Assembly (NCBI GenBank): GCA_020060215.1 | Contig: JAGVAP010000088.1 | Coordinates: forward strand, 1 to 64,000 | Length of the DNA: 64,000 bases | Origin: Deltaproteobacteria bacterium | Lineage (GTDB): Bacteria; Desulfobacterota; DSM-4660; Desulfatiglandales; HGW-15 | Direction: 5' to 3' | Shown: piece by piece, positions 42,523-52,476 of the stretch | Position numbering within the stretch: position 1 is the first letter of the stretch | Layout of the letters: each line of letters starts with the position of its first letter | Notes under the pieces: generated by a model | Database searches by the model: none | What the model saw: the letters and a program-made list of their open reading frames with translations, nothing else | What the model was told of the DNA's origin: nothing | Position numbers and translations under genes: made by a program

Positions 42523-43479
42523 ATGAAAAATCGAACCTTGTGGTACCTGTTCGGCATGGTCCTGGTCGGCTGCACCGTGGGCCTTCCCCATCGAGCCACG
42601 ACCGCGGAGACCACCCCCAGGCCCTTTATCGCGCCGTGTCCTCTGCCTGGATCCATGACCCTGTGCGGCGAGCCCGTGCCCCTGGACAACCCCCAAATGC
42701 TGGAGATCCTCGACAGGGCACTCCACATGACGGTCTGGGATGAAGCCGGCGTCATCCTGACCATCAAACGGGCCGCCCGCTATTTTCCCTTCATTGAGAA
42801 GAGGCTCAAGGAGCTTGGGATGCCGGATGATCTGAAGTATCTCGCCGTGGCCGAGAGCAATCTCCGAACGGAGGCGAGGTCGCCCGCCGGAGCGCTGGGA
42901 TCCTGGCAGTTCATAAAGGCCACGGGTGTGCGGAACGGCCTAAGGCACAACCCTTCCATGGATGAGCGGCTGGACTTCGAGCGCTCCACGGAGGCGGCTC
43001 TGACCTATCTGAAGCAGCTGCGGGAGACGTTCGGTTCCTGGGCTGCCGCCATGGCCGCTTATAACTGCGGGGAGAACAGGGTCCGCACCGAAATGAAGGA
43101 GCAGAGGGTCACGGATTTCTACCGTCTGAATCTTCCGCAGGAGACGGAGAACTACGTCTTCCGCATCGCGGCCGTCAAGCTCGTCATGGAAAATCCGGAG
43201 CGCTACGGATACAGGATCCCCAAGGAAACCCTGTATGCGGATATCCCGTGCGATAGAGTTCCCGTGGATATCGGGTCCAGTATCCACATCGCCGATCTGG
43301 CCGAGGCCCTCGGAACCGACTACAAGATCATCAAGGAACTCAACCCCTCGCTCCTGGGACGCCACCTGCCCCAGGGACAGTATACGCTCAAGGTCCCCCG
43401 CGGAACGGGATCCAGGCTGAACCGCTACCTCAGCAGCCTTGTCCCTCCTCCGGAGAGCGGGAAGAACCATCCCCGATGA
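42523..43479 (+). CDS. MltD-like lytic transglycosylase lipoprotein
   Basis: A lipoprotein signal with lipobox LVGC places the lipidated Cys at residue 17. An SLT domain (about 95-215) has the catalytic Glu in AVAESNLRTEARSPAGALG and the GSWQF and AAYNCGE motifs. A LysM-like segment follows near the C-terminus (IHIADLAEALGTDYKIIKE). The enzyme should cleave glycan strands of peptidoglycan from the membrane. Its stop overlaps the DUF72 start (ATGA). Confidence 0.92.
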   Translation: MKNRTLWYLFGMVLVGCTVGLPHRATTAETTPRPFIAPCPLPGSMTLCGEPVPLDNPQMLEILDRALHMTVWDEAGVILTIKRAARYFPFIEKRLKELGMPDDLKYLAVAESNLRTEARSPAGALGSWQFIKATGVRNGLRHNPSMDERLDFERSTEAALTYLKQLRETFGSWAAAMAAYNCGENRVRTEMKEQRVTDFYRLNLPQETENYVFRIAAVKLVMENPERYGYRIPKETLYADIPCDRVPVDIGSSIHIADLAEALGTDYKIIKELNPSLLGRHLPQGQYTLKVPRGTGSRLNRYLSSLVPPPESGKNHPR

Positions 43480-44498
43480 AAGAAGCCTTTGACCCTGATC
43501 GGTTCCTGTTCAGGGGCCTTCATCGGCTGATCCGCGTGGGGACCGCCAGCGATCGTTATGCGGGATGGATCGGGCAGATCTACTCCGCCGATCGTTTCGG
43601 AAGCAGGATATCCACCCGGACCAACCGGGTCGGCGGGAAGTCCTTCAAAGAACCGGTCCTTCCCGTGGAGAGCGTGGAGGAGTACTTCCGGCACTTCTCC
43701 GTGCTGGAGCTGGACTCCACCTTCTACAGCCTACTGCTGGACGAGGAGATGAGGCCGACCCCCACCTTCAGGCTCCTTCAGCGGTACAGGAATCATCTCC
43801 AGGAGAAGGATCGGCTCATCCTCAAGGTGCCGCAGGCGGTCTGCGCCCGCAGGCTGCTCCGGAAAGGCGCGTTCCTGGAGAACCCCGATTGCTTCAGGGC
43901 CGACCTCTTCATCCGCCGGTTCCTGGAGCCAGCCACGGAGCTCCTGGGGGAGAGCATCGCCGCCTTTGTGTTCGAGCAGGAATACGTGAGAAAGGATGAG
44001 GCAAGGGGGGAGGATCACGAATTTGCGGCCATGCTGGAGGGGTTTTTCAGCGAAGTCCCTCGGGATGCCCGCTATCACATGGAGCTAAGGACCGAAGCGC
44101 TGCTGCAGGAGGACTATTTCCAGGTCCTGGAGAAGTTCGGGGTAGGACAGGTCCTCAGCCACTGGACCTGGCTGCCCACCCTAAAGGCCCAGTTCAGAAG
44201 AGGGGGGAAGAGATTCCTCAACAGCGGCTCGAATGCATTGATCAGGCTCATGACGCCCCGGGGAGTCAGGTACGAGAAGGCCTATGCCATGGCGTTTCCG
44301 TTCGATCGCGAGGTGGATGGGATGATGACCCCGGGGATGATCGAGCAGACGGCCGACCTCATGCTTGCCGCCGTCGAGGAGGGCGTGACCATGAACGTGG
44401 TGATCAACAACCGGGCGGGGGGAAACGCGCCCCTTATCGCCAGGAGGATCTCGCGTCGATTTTCAGAGGCTTCGAGAAGCGGATCCGCTCAGGGGTGA
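43476..44498 (+). CDS. DUF72 domain-containing protein
   Basis: The 340-residue protein has the TIM-barrel-like DUF72 (YecE) family pattern. It opens LIRVGTASDRYAGWIGQIYS and has VLELDSTFYSLL at residues 70-81, a conserved early element. Family function is unknown. It is translationally coupled to the lytic transglycosylase upstream and converges on a cheW gene with 5 bp between the stops. Confidence 0.87.
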   Translation: MKEAFDPDRFLFRGLHRLIRVGTASDRYAGWIGQIYSADRFGSRISTRTNRVGGKSFKEPVLPVESVEEYFRHFSVLELDSTFYSLLLDEEMRPTPTFRLLQRYRNHLQEKDRLILKVPQAVCARRLLRKGAFLENPDCFRADLFIRRFLEPATELLGESIAAFVFEQEYVRKDEARGEDHEFAAMLEGFFSEVPRDARYHMELRTEALLQEDYFQVLEKFGVGQVLSHWTWLPTLKAQFRRGGKRFLNSGSNALIRLMTPRGVRYEKAYAMAFPFDREVDGMMTPGMIEQTADLMLAAVEEGVTMNVVINNRAGGNAPLIARRISRRFSEASRSGSAQG

Positions 44499-44503
44499 TC
44501 CCG

Positions 44504-45010
44504 TCATCTCATCTTTTCCAACTCGCTGACCTCTCCGGAACTGAGCACCCTGTCGATGTCGAGAAGGATCTTCACGCCCCCGTCCATCTTGGCCATTCCG
44601 AGGATGTAGTCGATGTCGACCTTGGTACCGAAGGTAGGGGTCTCTTCGATCTCTTCCCCCTTGATGTTGAGGACCTCCGACACCGAGTCCACCAGGATCC
44701 CCATCATCACGGTTCCGGACTGGCTTTCGATCTCCACCACAATGATACAGGTACGGTCGGTGGAATCCACCACCCCCATTGAGAACCTCTGCCTCAGGTC
44801 GATCACCGGGATCACCTTCCCCCTCAGGTTGATCACGCCTTTGACGTATTCAGGGGTGCGGGGAACAGGTGTGATAGGGATCATCCCGATGATCTCCTTG
44901 ATCTTGAGGATGCCGATCCCGTACTGCTCGTTGTCCAGGCTGAAGGTCAAGTACTTGCCTTCCTTGACTCCCGGTGCAGCCGACTCCACCTGCTTGACAG
45001 CTTCTCTCAT
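44504..45010 (-). CDS. CheW-family chemotaxis adaptor (copy 3)
   Basis: This 168-residue single CheW domain has core motifs matching the other two copies (LTFSLDNEQYGIGILKIKEI, VINLRGKVIPVIDLRQRF). It is more diverged, for example P-R-T-P-E-Y in place of P-R-C-P-E-F. ATG 45010 follows GGAGGAGG at about 10 nt. It stands alone here, 17 kb from the chemotaxis island. Confidence 0.94.
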   Translation of the reverse strand: MREAVKQVESAAPGVKEGKYLTFSLDNEQYGIGILKIKEIIGMIPITPVPRTPEYVKGVINLRGKVIPVIDLRQRFSMGVVDSTDRTCIIVVEIESQSGTVMMGILVDSVSEVLNIKGEEIEETPTFGTKVDIDYILGMAKMDGGVKILLDIDRVLSSGEVSELEKMR

Positions 45011-45421
45011 CAGTCCATGTCCTCCTCCAAAGATTGCACGCGCCTGCACAAGACCACGAAGTCCCTCGGCCGAGGCTGCGAAACCCCGCACGCAGAGCTG
45101 TTGATCGGCCCTTCTTGCGACTTCGAGCAAAGACCTATGCGATCTCCGTGCCAAATGGATGGACCCGGGAGAGAGAGGGGGAGAAAACCTCATCCGAATC
45201 AGTTGATTACCCGCAGATCGCCCCACTGCTTCCAGCGAACGGCGCGGCGAGCCTTCATTGCCTGCCAACGGGAACGCGGTGTCGGTTATTTGACGGAGGG
45301 GCTGGTGTGATGTAACACAGATAACCTGTATCTCGATCTTGGGGAGAGATCCTTTATCTAATAAGATTTCTCAATCCGTTCGAAGTGAGAAATCTGGCTG
45401 GGGAACTTCAGTCAGCCGACG
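45011..45421. other. 411-bp gap with a perfect inverted repeat
   Basis: No gene is supported. Apart from the inverted repeat at 45364-45395, I see only the likely cheW promoter region. A GTGT/ACAC mini-palindrome lies near 45307-45317. Confidence 0.45.
45364..45395. repeat. 10-bp perfect inverted repeat AGATTTCTCA / TGAGAAATCT
   Basis: The arms 45364-45373 and 45386-45395 are separated by 12 nt (ATCCGTTCGAAG). It follows the YihY gene stop on the other strand and may terminate it. It also resembles the TTTCTC-TTCG-GAGAAA element at 32441-32515. Confidence 0.6.
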
Positions 45422-46747
45422 TTAGATGTCCTTGAGCCGAAGGTTGGCGGGGGACCGCTCGATGAGCTCCGCGAGGGATCTGAGGCTGTTTCTGATCTCT
45501 TCCTGTTCCCTCGACGCACCACCGGGAAGCCATGAGCTGCCCTTTTCCTCCATGGCCTGGATCGCGTAACGGATCGTGAGGAGTTCGGGATCCCTGGAGG
45601 GCTGGAAGCCCGGTCCGTTCTCCCCTCTGATCCTGACTTCCGAGACGAGGCCGGATGCCACGAGCTCATCGAGGACCTGCCGGACCACCCGCAGTGGGAC
45701 CTCGGTGATCCGGGAAACCCGTCCGGCATTCGGCGGTGGGTGCTCCCCGAGGAATTCTTTGACGAGGACGTGGAGGATCCGAAGGGAGAGGAGTCTTCTG
45801 CCTGCACTGTTCATCGAGCGGTATTCCTCCTCGAACTCGAAGGCATCCGCGTTCTGATGGGCGAAGGCGATCTCGGCCCCGAAGAGGACGATGATCCAGC
45901 TGAACTGCAGCCAGACAAAGAAGAGCGGCAGGGCCGCAAAACTCCCGTAAATCGCATTGTACTTGGAGACCCCGATCTGGAATTCGATATAACCCCACTG
46001 AAAGACCTGGAATACGGTGCCCGCGATCACCCCCCCCAGCACCCCCGAGGAAAGGCGGACCCTGGCGTTCGGAATGAGGATGTAGAGGAAACTGAAGAAT
46101 ACCCACAGCACGACCACCTGCAGGAGCTGCAGGGAAGAAAGGATGAGGGGACCGACGGGAGCGAGAAAGCCGATCCCCCGGACCGCCAGCTCCGCCTCTC
46201 CCGAGACAAAGACCGTCAGACTGCTCGAGAAGAAAAAGATGATGGGGGAGAGGAGCATGAGGGAGAAGTAATCGCTGATCTTCCTTCCGATGGTCCTACC
46301 CCTTTCCACCTGCCAGATGGCATTGAACGCCTCCTCTATGCTGGATAGGATCTTCACGATGGTGTAGAGGAGAATCAGGAGGCCGATACCGGCGACCAGG
46401 CCGTCGGTGGCCGTATCCAGCAGCCTCTGCGAGAACTCCACGATCCTGCTGATGACCTCCCTTTGCCCGCCCACCTGCTCCAGGAGCAGGACCTCCAGTT
46501 TTTCCTGGAACCTGAAGCCTTTTGCGATCGCAAGCAGCATGGCAACGGTAGGCACGAGGGAAAGAAGGGAGAAGTAGGTGAGGGAGGATGCCCGGAGCAG
46601 GCATTGATCTTCGAAAAGCTTGCGAAAGGCAAGCAGCGGGACCCGGAGGACACCGATCAGGAGAGATCGGGATGGAGGAAGCCCCTTCCGGCGGACCCTC
46701 CAGATGTCTCTTCTGAGAAAACCCGAGATGGACGTCCCTGCTGCCAT
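45422..46747 (-). CDS. YihY/BrkB-family membrane protein with winged-helix C-terminus
   Basis: The 441-residue protein has the YihY (formerly called RNase BN) pattern: about six TM segments over residues 40-310, with ASSLTYFSLLSLVPTVAML early, YNAIYGSFAALPLFFVWLQ in the middle and FGAEIAFAH at the end. The C-terminal 120 residues look like a winged-helix domain (EVPLRVVRQVLDELVASGLV) and are cytoplasmic. Function is unsettled in the family. ATG 46747 follows AGGATGA; the frame upstream is not coding. Confidence 0.88.
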   Translation of the reverse strand: MAAGTSISGFLRRDIWRVRRKGLPPSRSLLIGVLRVPLLAFRKLFEDQCLLRASSLTYFSLLSLVPTVAMLLAIAKGFRFQEKLEVLLLEQVGGQREVISRIVEFSQRLLDTATDGLVAGIGLLILLYTIVKILSSIEEAFNAIWQVERGRTIGRKISDYFSLMLLSPIIFFFSSSLTVFVSGEAELAVRGIGFLAPVGPLILSSLQLLQVVVLWVFFSFLYILIPNARVRLSSGVLGGVIAGTVFQVFQWGYIEFQIGVSKYNAIYGSFAALPLFFVWLQFSWIIVLFGAEIAFAHQNADAFEFEEEYRSMNSAGRRLLSLRILHVLVKEFLGEHPPPNAGRVSRITEVPLRVVRQVLDELVASGLVSEVRIRGENGPGFQPSRDPELLTIRYAIQAMEEKGSSWLPGGASREQEEIRNSLRSLAELIERSPANLRLKDI

Positions 46748-46852
46748 GGACTCATCCTGAACGCGCGGCCTCTGCCTCGAGGGCGAATCACCCTGAGTCT
46801 CGCGCAAGTATAGGTGATCGAAGGGTGCCTGTAAAGCGGGGGGCATTAAGAA

Positions 46853-46888
46853 GATCAGAGGTTGAGAGGTCGAGAGGCTTAGAGGTCC
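46853..46888 (-). repeat. AGAGGTTGAGAGG heptamer-like repeat
   Basis: CAGAGGTTGAGAGGTCGAGA and GGCTTAGAGGTCC form near-tandem units in the same style as the AGGTTCAGAGG units at 14819 and 7060. It lies in the upstream region of the YihY gene. Confidence 0.55.
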
Positions 46889-47115
46889 AGCAGGTTGCTC
46901 ATGAGGTTCTCTTTCGTCACCCCGGTTGAATGAACGCTGTCCCGGCCGGGGACCGGGATCTGGAAGCACCCGATAGACCTGAATTCCGGCTCCGCCCCGA
47001 GCGACGACCTGGCGCGTCGAAAGCGGTTTTTCAGCGCCTTTTTGGAGGGCAAGTGTCTCCTTTCTCGTCCTCTCCTCTTCTAATCCCCTCATCTACACCT
47101 CTCATCTTCTCTTCT

Positions 47116-47143
47116 TTGCAAAGGACACGGAAGGGCGTATAAT
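47116..47143 (+). promoter_or_regulatory. Promoter of the helicase-like gene
   Basis: TTGCAA (47116-47121) and a perfect TATAAT (47138-47143) are separated by 16 nt, about 50 bp before ATG 47194. Confidence 0.7.
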
Positions 47144-47193
47144 GGTTTTCCGGAAACGGCACTCGAATCCTCTCGAAATCACGAGAACGATCT

Positions 47194-48711
47194 ATGTCCG
47201 AAGATGAAACCAAATCGTGTCCCGATACCGAACGGGCCCAGCAGCCGTCCCACTTCACCCGCATCTGGTTCGAGGAACTGGGACTTCCAAGGCACGTGCT
47301 CGCGGGGCTCAAGGATTGCGGCTTCACCCTGTGCACGCCCTTGCAGTCCCAGGTGATCCCGCTTGCCCTCTTGGGAAAAGATGTCGTGGCCAAGGCCGTG
47401 ACCGGCTCGGGAAAGGTTGCCGCCTATCTCCTTCCCCTGCTGGCCCGGCTGCCGGAACGCTCTGCCACGGCGGAGGGGAATACATCCGCGCTGATTGTCG
47501 TCCCCACCCCGGGGCTGGCCCGCCAGGTGGCCGAAGATGTCCGGCTCTTCAGCGGCACCTACACCGTCCTTTCTCATGCACTCGTCACCGAGGATCAGGA
47601 CCCCGCAGACCAGAGCGAGGTCTTCCGCCAGGGCCCCGATATCGTCATCGGCACTCCGCCGGCCCTGATCGATCGGATGAAGCAGGGTACATTCAGGGTC
47701 TCCGGCGTCAACGTGCTCGTGGTGGATGAGGCGGACCGTTATTTCGATCTGAACATGGTCAAGCACCTGCGCTATCTTCTCCGTAAGCTTCCGCACTTCG
47801 AGAAGCGCCGCTCGATGCTCTTCGCCGGATCCATTTCCTACCGCATCCTGGCGCTGGTCTACCATTACATGAACGGCCCCGAGTTCGTCTCCGGGGTGAC
47901 CGAGGAGTCCCAGCTCGTGGGAGTGGAGCAGTCGCTCTTTCACGTGGATTCCCATGAGAAGGCTTCTCTTCTGCTGGGCCTGTTGAAAAGGGAGGAGTGG
48001 AAGAGGATCGTGATCTTCGCAAACACCCCTTCCGCCGTCGAGGACATCGGCCGTATCCTGAAGGAGAATGGACTGCCGGTGGAGAGCGTCTCCGAGGAAC
48101 TCCCGCAGCGAAAGCGCTTCAGGCTCATCACGCGGCTGAACCGGGGGGGCGCGAAGATCCTTGTGACCACGGATTCCACCTGCGGCGAGGTCTACATGGA
48201 AGGGGTCTCCCACGTGGTCAATTACGACCTCCCCCTGGCGCCCCAGGCCTACCTCCAGAGGGCCGGCCGCGCCACGGCGAGCAACGGCTCCCGTCGGGTG
48301 ATCTCGTTTGCCTGTGAAGAGTACGTCTTCCACCTCGAGCCGATCGAAGAGGCCTTGGGGTATAAGATCCCGGCGGTATTTGCACCCGACGAATGGTTTG
48401 CCGAACGAAAGGATCGGCCTCTCCAACCCGAGCCGGCGGCTCCAAGGGAGTCCGTCCACAAGCAGCAGGAGGCCCACGAAGAGAAGAGGCCGCTCCAGTT
48501 GAAGGGCGGGGCCAGGATCGTGTTCAGCAGCGAACCGGGCGGGGTCTTCGGACTGGCCGTCGAGAGGACGAGCCCGCAGGAGAAAGGCTCCGATCAAGCT
48601 CCTGAGCCGAAAAAGAAGCCCCGGCGGCGCAGGCCCAAGCGGCGGGAACAGAAAAAGGAAGAGGGCAAGGCGGGGAATGATGACGGAATGACAGGCTCTA
48701 CTGAGCGCTGA
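47194..48711 (+). CDS. DEAD-box helicase-like protein with eroded catalytic motifs
   Basis: The 505-residue protein has two RecA-like domains and a basic tail (KKKPRRRRPKRREQKKE) as in RNA-binding DEAD proteins. The Q-motif region (CTPLQSQVIP) and DEAD (VVDEADRYF) remain. Motif I is TGSGKV (V75 for the Mg-binding Thr), motif III is AGS for SAT, and motif VI is QRAGRATA for HRxGRxxR; the ARGxD region reads DSTCGEV. ATP hydrolysis or unwinding is therefore doubtful. It may act as an RNA-binding scaffold or chaperone. The reading frame is long and open, so it is not a fresh pseudogene. Confidence 0.85.
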   Translation: MSEDETKSCPDTERAQQPSHFTRIWFEELGLPRHVLAGLKDCGFTLCTPLQSQVIPLALLGKDVVAKAVTGSGKVAAYLLPLLARLPERSATAEGNTSALIVVPTPGLARQVAEDVRLFSGTYTVLSHALVTEDQDPADQSEVFRQGPDIVIGTPPALIDRMKQGTFRVSGVNVLVVDEADRYFDLNMVKHLRYLLRKLPHFEKRRSMLFAGSISYRILALVYHYMNGPEFVSGVTEESQLVGVEQSLFHVDSHEKASLLLGLLKREEWKRIVIFANTPSAVEDIGRILKENGLPVESVSEELPQRKRFRLITRLNRGGAKILVTTDSTCGEVYMEGVSHVVNYDLPLAPQAYLQRAGRATASNGSRRVISFACEEYVFHLEPIEEALGYKIPAVFAPDEWFAERKDRPLQPEPAAPRESVHKQQEAHEEKRPLQLKGGARIVFSSEPGGVFGLAVERTSPQEKGSDQAPEPKKKPRRRRPKRREQKKEEGKAGNDDGMTGSTER

Positions 48712-48755
48712 ACACTCTACACTGAATCACTGCGCCGTCTCAGGAGCCCGGCCGC

Positions 48756-50312
48756 TCACTCCCACTCGATCGTGCTGGGCGGCTTTGAAGAGATATCCAG
48801 GACAACCCGGTTCACCCCCCGCACGTGGTTGATGATCCGGTTGGAGATCCTGGCGAGGATCTCATGGGGCACCCGCGTCCAGTCCGCGGTCATGGCATCC
48901 TGGCTGTCGACGATCCTCAGCGCGATGACATTCTCATAGGTCCTCTCGTCTCCCATCACGCCCACGGTCTTCACCGGCAGGAGCACGGCGAAGGATTGCC
49001 ACACCTTGTCGTAGAGGTCCGCCCTGCGAACCTCGTCCAGCAGGATGAGGTCCGCCGATCTCAGGACCTCCAGCCGCTCGAGGGTGACCTCTCCCAGGAT
49101 CCTCACGGCCAGCCCCGGCCCCGGAAAAGGCTGGCGCATGACGATCTCCTTCGGCAGCCCGAGCTCGAGTCCCACCTGGCGCGCCTCATCCTTGAAGAGC
49201 TCCCGGAGTGGCTCGATAAGGGCCAGTCGCATGACCTCGGGCAATCCTCCCACGTTGTGATGGCTCTTGATGGTGGCGGAAGGCCCCTTGAAGGAGACGC
49301 TTTCGATCACGTCCGGATAGAGGGTGCCCTGTGCGAGGTACTTGGCCTTCCCGAGCTCTCTCGCCTTGTTTTCGAAGACCGCAATGAACTCGTGGCCGAT
49401 GATCTTCCGTTTCTTTTCCGGGTCGGTCACCCCTTTCAGGCAGCGCAGGAAATGGTCTGCGGCATCCACGAGATGAATCTTCATCCGGTAATGATCGCGG
49501 AAGAGCTCCATCACCTCATCGCTTTCCCCCCTTCGGAGCAGCCCGTTGTCGACAAAGATGCAGGAGAGCTTCTCCCCGATCGCCTTGTGGAGGAGTACGG
49601 CCGTGACCGAAGAGTCCACGCCCCCGGAGATCCCGCAGATGACCCTTTCCTCCCCGACCTTCTCCTTCATATCGCTGATGGTCCTCTCCACGAAGGAGCT
49701 CATGCTCCAGAGCGGCTCGCAGCCGCAGACCCTGAAGAGGAAGTTCCGGAGGATCCTTGCCCCCTTCGGGGTGTGCACCACCTCCGGATGAAACTGGACC
49801 CCGAAGAGCCGCCGTGATTCGCTCCCCATGGCAGCCACCGGGCTGCTCCTGCTGCTCGCGAGGACCCTGAAGCCGTTCGGCAATCGGTCGATGCGATCGC
49901 CGTGGCTCATCCAGACGATCTCTTCCTGCCCCTTCACGAACCCGTGAAGAAGGTCCCCATCCTCCTGGATCGTCACGAGGGCGTTGCCGTACTCGCGGTC
50001 CTCGGCCCTGGAGACCTGCCCGCCCAGGATATGGGCGAGGTACTGCATCCCGTAGCATATCCCGAGGATCGGCACGTCCAGGTCCAGGATCCATTTGCCG
50101 ATGGCAGGGGCGCCCTTATCATAGATGCTCGCCGGGCCGCCCGAGAGGATGATCCCCCTCGGGTCGAAACTCCTGACCTTGTCCTCGCCCGTACTGAAGG
50201 GATGAATCTCGCAATAGACGTGGGATTCCCTTACCCTGCGGGCGATCAACTGGGTGTACTGGGAGCCGAAGTCCAGAACCAGGATCTTCGTGCCGTAGAT
50301 GTCCTTGCCCAT
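48756..50312 (-). CDS. guaA: GMP synthase (glutamine-hydrolysing)
   Basis: GuaA converts XMP to GMP. The amidotransferase domain has the catalytic Cys in GICYGMQYL and His/Glu in QFHPEVVH, and the synthetase domain has the PP-loop SGGVDSS. ATG 50312 gives 518 residues, the usual size, and starts [20 protein letters not shown]; the longer frame from 50372 adds non-family sequence. The start lies just upstream of the end of guaB on the same strand, so the two overlap slightly and form an operon. Confidence 0.97.
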   Translation of the reverse strand: MGKDIYGTKILVLDFGSQYTQLIARRVRESHVYCEIHPFSTGEDKVRSFDPRGIILSGGPASIYDKGAPAIGKWILDLDVPILGICYGMQYLAHILGGQVSRAEDREYGNALVTIQEDGDLLHGFVKGQEEIVWMSHGDRIDRLPNGFRVLASSRSSPVAAMGSESRRLFGVQFHPEVVHTPKGARILRNFLFRVCGCEPLWSMSSFVERTISDMKEKVGEERVICGISGGVDSSVTAVLLHKAIGEKLSCIFVDNGLLRRGESDEVMELFRDHYRMKIHLVDAADHFLRCLKGVTDPEKKRKIIGHEFIAVFENKARELGKAKYLAQGTLYPDVIESVSFKGPSATIKSHHNVGGLPEVMRLALIEPLRELFKDEARQVGLELGLPKEIVMRQPFPGPGLAVRILGEVTLERLEVLRSADLILLDEVRRADLYDKVWQSFAVLLPVKTVGVMGDERTYENVIALRIVDSQDAMTADWTRVPHEILARISNRIINHVRGVNRVVLDISSKPPSTIEWE

Positions 50313-50319
50313 CCTCGTT

Positions 50320-51786
50320 CTACTCCAGCCGATAGTTTGGTGCTTCCTTGATGATGATGACGTCATGGACATGACTCTCCCTGAGGCCCGCAGGGGTGAT
50401 CCGCATGAATCTCGGCTTCGTCTTCAGCTCCCGGATGTCTTTGCAGCCAAGGTATCCCATCCCTGCCCGCAGCCCGCCTACCAGCTGATAGACCGTGTCT
50501 GAAAGCGGACCCCGGTACGGCACCCTCCCCACGATGCCTTCCGGGACCAGTTTTTTCTCCGTCTCCACGTCGCCCTGGAAGTATCGATCCTTGCTCCCCT
50601 CCTTCATGGCCTCGATCGAGCCCATGCCGCGGTAGACCTTGTAGGTCCTGCCCTGGAACAGGATCGTCTCGCCCGGGCTTTCTTCGGTGCCCGCAAAGAG
50701 GCTTCCGATCATGACCGAGTCCGCCCCGCCTGCCACGGCCTTCGTGATGTCCCCCGAATACTTGATCCCCCCGTCGGCCACAATCGGGACGTCGTGTTTT
50801 GCGGCCTCCTCCGCGCAACTCATGATCGCCGTCATCTGCGGCACACCGATGCCGGCCACGATCCGGGTCGTGCATATGGATCCCGGGCCGACGCCGACCT
50901 TTACCCCGTCCACCCCGGCGTCGATGAGGCTTCTCGTCCCTTCTGCAGTGGCCACGTTTCCCGCGATGACCTGGAGGTTCGGGAACCTCTTCTTGACCAT
51001 CTCGGATGCCCGGATCACCCCTTCCGAGTGCCCGTGAGCGGTATCGATCACGACCACGTCCGCGCTCGCGGCGACCAGCCGGTGTACCCTCTCCATCAAC
51101 TCCGGGCCCGTGCCTACGGCCGCACCCACCCGCAGTCTGCCGCGCTCGTCCTTGCAGGACATGGGGTATTTCTTGATCTTCTCGATGTCTTTGATGGTGA
51201 TCAGCCCGATCAGCTTTCCCTCCTCATCCACGACCAGGAGCTTCTCGATCCTTCTCGCATGGAGGATCCGCTTGGATTCCTCCAGGGTGATGCCGGGCTT
51301 GGCGGTCGCCAGGTTTTCCTTGGTCATCACGTCTCCGACCGACTGCTCCAGGTTGGTCTCGAACCGCAGATCCCGGTTGGTGATGATCCCCACCAGACTG
51401 CCGTCCTTGACCACGGGCACACCCGAGATCCTGTACTTGCTCATGATCTCCAGGACGTCGGAGAGCTTTCGGTCGGGTTCAATGGAAATGGGATCCACGA
51501 TCATCCCGCTTTCCGACTTCTTCACCTTTTCCACCTCGAGCACCTGGCGATCGACGCTCATGTTGCGATGGATGATCCCGATGCCTCCCTGCCGGGCGAG
51601 GGTGATGGCCGTGGCCGACTCGGTCACCGTGTCCATGGCCGCACTGACAATCGGCACATTCATGGTGATCCCCCTGGTCAGCCTCGTCTTCACATCCACC
51701 TCGTTCGGAAGCACGGAAGAGCGGTCCGGCACCAGGACCAGGTCGTCAAAGGTATATCCGTCTTTCAATTCGAACCGGTTGTCCAT
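50320..51786 (-). CDS. guaB: IMP dehydrogenase
   Basis: The 488-residue enzyme is typical: a catalytic barrel split by two CBS domains (about residues 95-210), and the catalytic-cysteine loop [18 protein letters not shown]. It oxidises IMP to XMP, the step before GuaA, whose gene follows directly downstream. The N-terminus [20 protein letters not shown] matches the family exactly. Confidence 0.97.
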   Translation of the reverse strand: MDNRFELKDGYTFDDLVLVPDRSSVLPNEVDVKTRLTRGITMNVPIVSAAMDTVTESATAITLARQGGIGIIHRNMSVDRQVLEVEKVKKSESGMIVDPISIEPDRKLSDVLEIMSKYRISGVPVVKDGSLVGIITNRDLRFETNLEQSVGDVMTKENLATAKPGITLEESKRILHARRIEKLLVVDEEGKLIGLITIKDIEKIKKYPMSCKDERGRLRVGAAVGTGPELMERVHRLVAASADVVVIDTAHGHSEGVIRASEMVKKRFPNLQVIAGNVATAEGTRSLIDAGVDGVKVGVGPGSICTTRIVAGIGVPQMTAIMSCAEEAAKHDVPIVADGGIKYSGDITKAVAGGADSVMIGSLFAGTEESPGETILFQGRTYKVYRGMGSIEAMKEGSKDRYFQGDVETEKKLVPEGIVGRVPYRGPLSDTVYQLVGGLRAGMGYLGCKDIRELKTKPRFMRITPAGLRESHVHDVIIIKEAPNYRLE

Positions 51787-51908
51787 CCAGCGTACCTCAA
51801 TCGATAGATTAGGCGCATTTCATGCAGTTTGGCCTACGAAAGTAGCAAACGGGGGAACCCTTTTCAATCAAAAAAGGCTCGCAATCATTCAGGAATACCG
51901 TGGACGGC

Positions 51909-52400
51909 CTATTCCCAGTACCCGACCCGCTCCCAGAACTCCTTGTCCTGGAGCCTCCATTTCTTACCGAACTTTTCGTCGTAATAGGATGCAAACCTGC
52001 TGAGCCAGCGGGACCAGGGGTTCTTTCCTTTCTCCGCGGCTTCGAGCACATCCTCGAGGTAGGTATCGATCTCCTCCATCTTCTCCTTGGGGATGTAATA
52101 GGCCGCCCCTTCCCTGTAGGATCGGATCGTGTCCTCGGGACTCAGTGCATGGGCCGTCAGCATGACGGTGATCACGTTTCTCCGTTTGGCGGTCTCCAGC
52201 AGCCTGTAACCGTCCACCCCCATGATGTCCAGGATCGCGATATCGAAGTACTGGACCTTCAGCAGATCCCGGGCCTGTTCGAACGTGGCGGCCTTCACCA
52301 CATCGCAATGGGGCTCCAGAAGCGATTCCAGGGTATCCAGCACGTCCGGCTCATCATCCACGATGAGGATCCTCTTGTGTTCCAGCAGTCGCGTCGTCAT
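51909..52400 (-). CDS. Response regulator with an aromatic C-terminal extension
   Basis: The 163-residue protein has a REC domain (about 8-122; acidic pair in LIVDDEPD, phosphoacceptor Asp in AILDIMGVDGY, Thr in MLTAHA, Lys in YIPKEKM). A basic, Trp/Tyr-rich tail follows (NPWSRWLSRFASYYDEKFGK and KEFWERVGYWE) that is no known output domain. AAGGAGGTCCAATC precedes ATG 52400. No kinase is adjacent; the neighbours are guaB and murJ. Confidence 0.88.
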   Translation of the reverse strand: MTTRLLEHKRILIVDDEPDVLDTLESLLEPHCDVVKAATFEQARDLLKVQYFDIAILDIMGVDGYRLLETAKRRNVITVMLTAHALSPEDTIRSYREGAAYYIPKEKMEEIDTYLEDVLEAAEKGKNPWSRWLSRFASYYDEKFGKKWRLQDKEFWERVGYWE

Positions 52401-52476
52401 GATTGGACCTCCTTACAGTGTTTGATCCACAGACTACGTACATTTCCCGGATTCGATGCGCATCTGCCATTCGGCC

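Larger units (their letters stand above)
46748..47193. other. 446-bp divergent gap, YihY / helicase-like gene
   Basis: No gene is seen. It contains an AGAGGTTGAGAGGTCGAGAG-type repeat (46853-46888), a CTCTTCTAATCCCCTCATCT-type pyrimidine run (47065-47115) and the promoter at 47116-47143. Confidence 0.5.
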
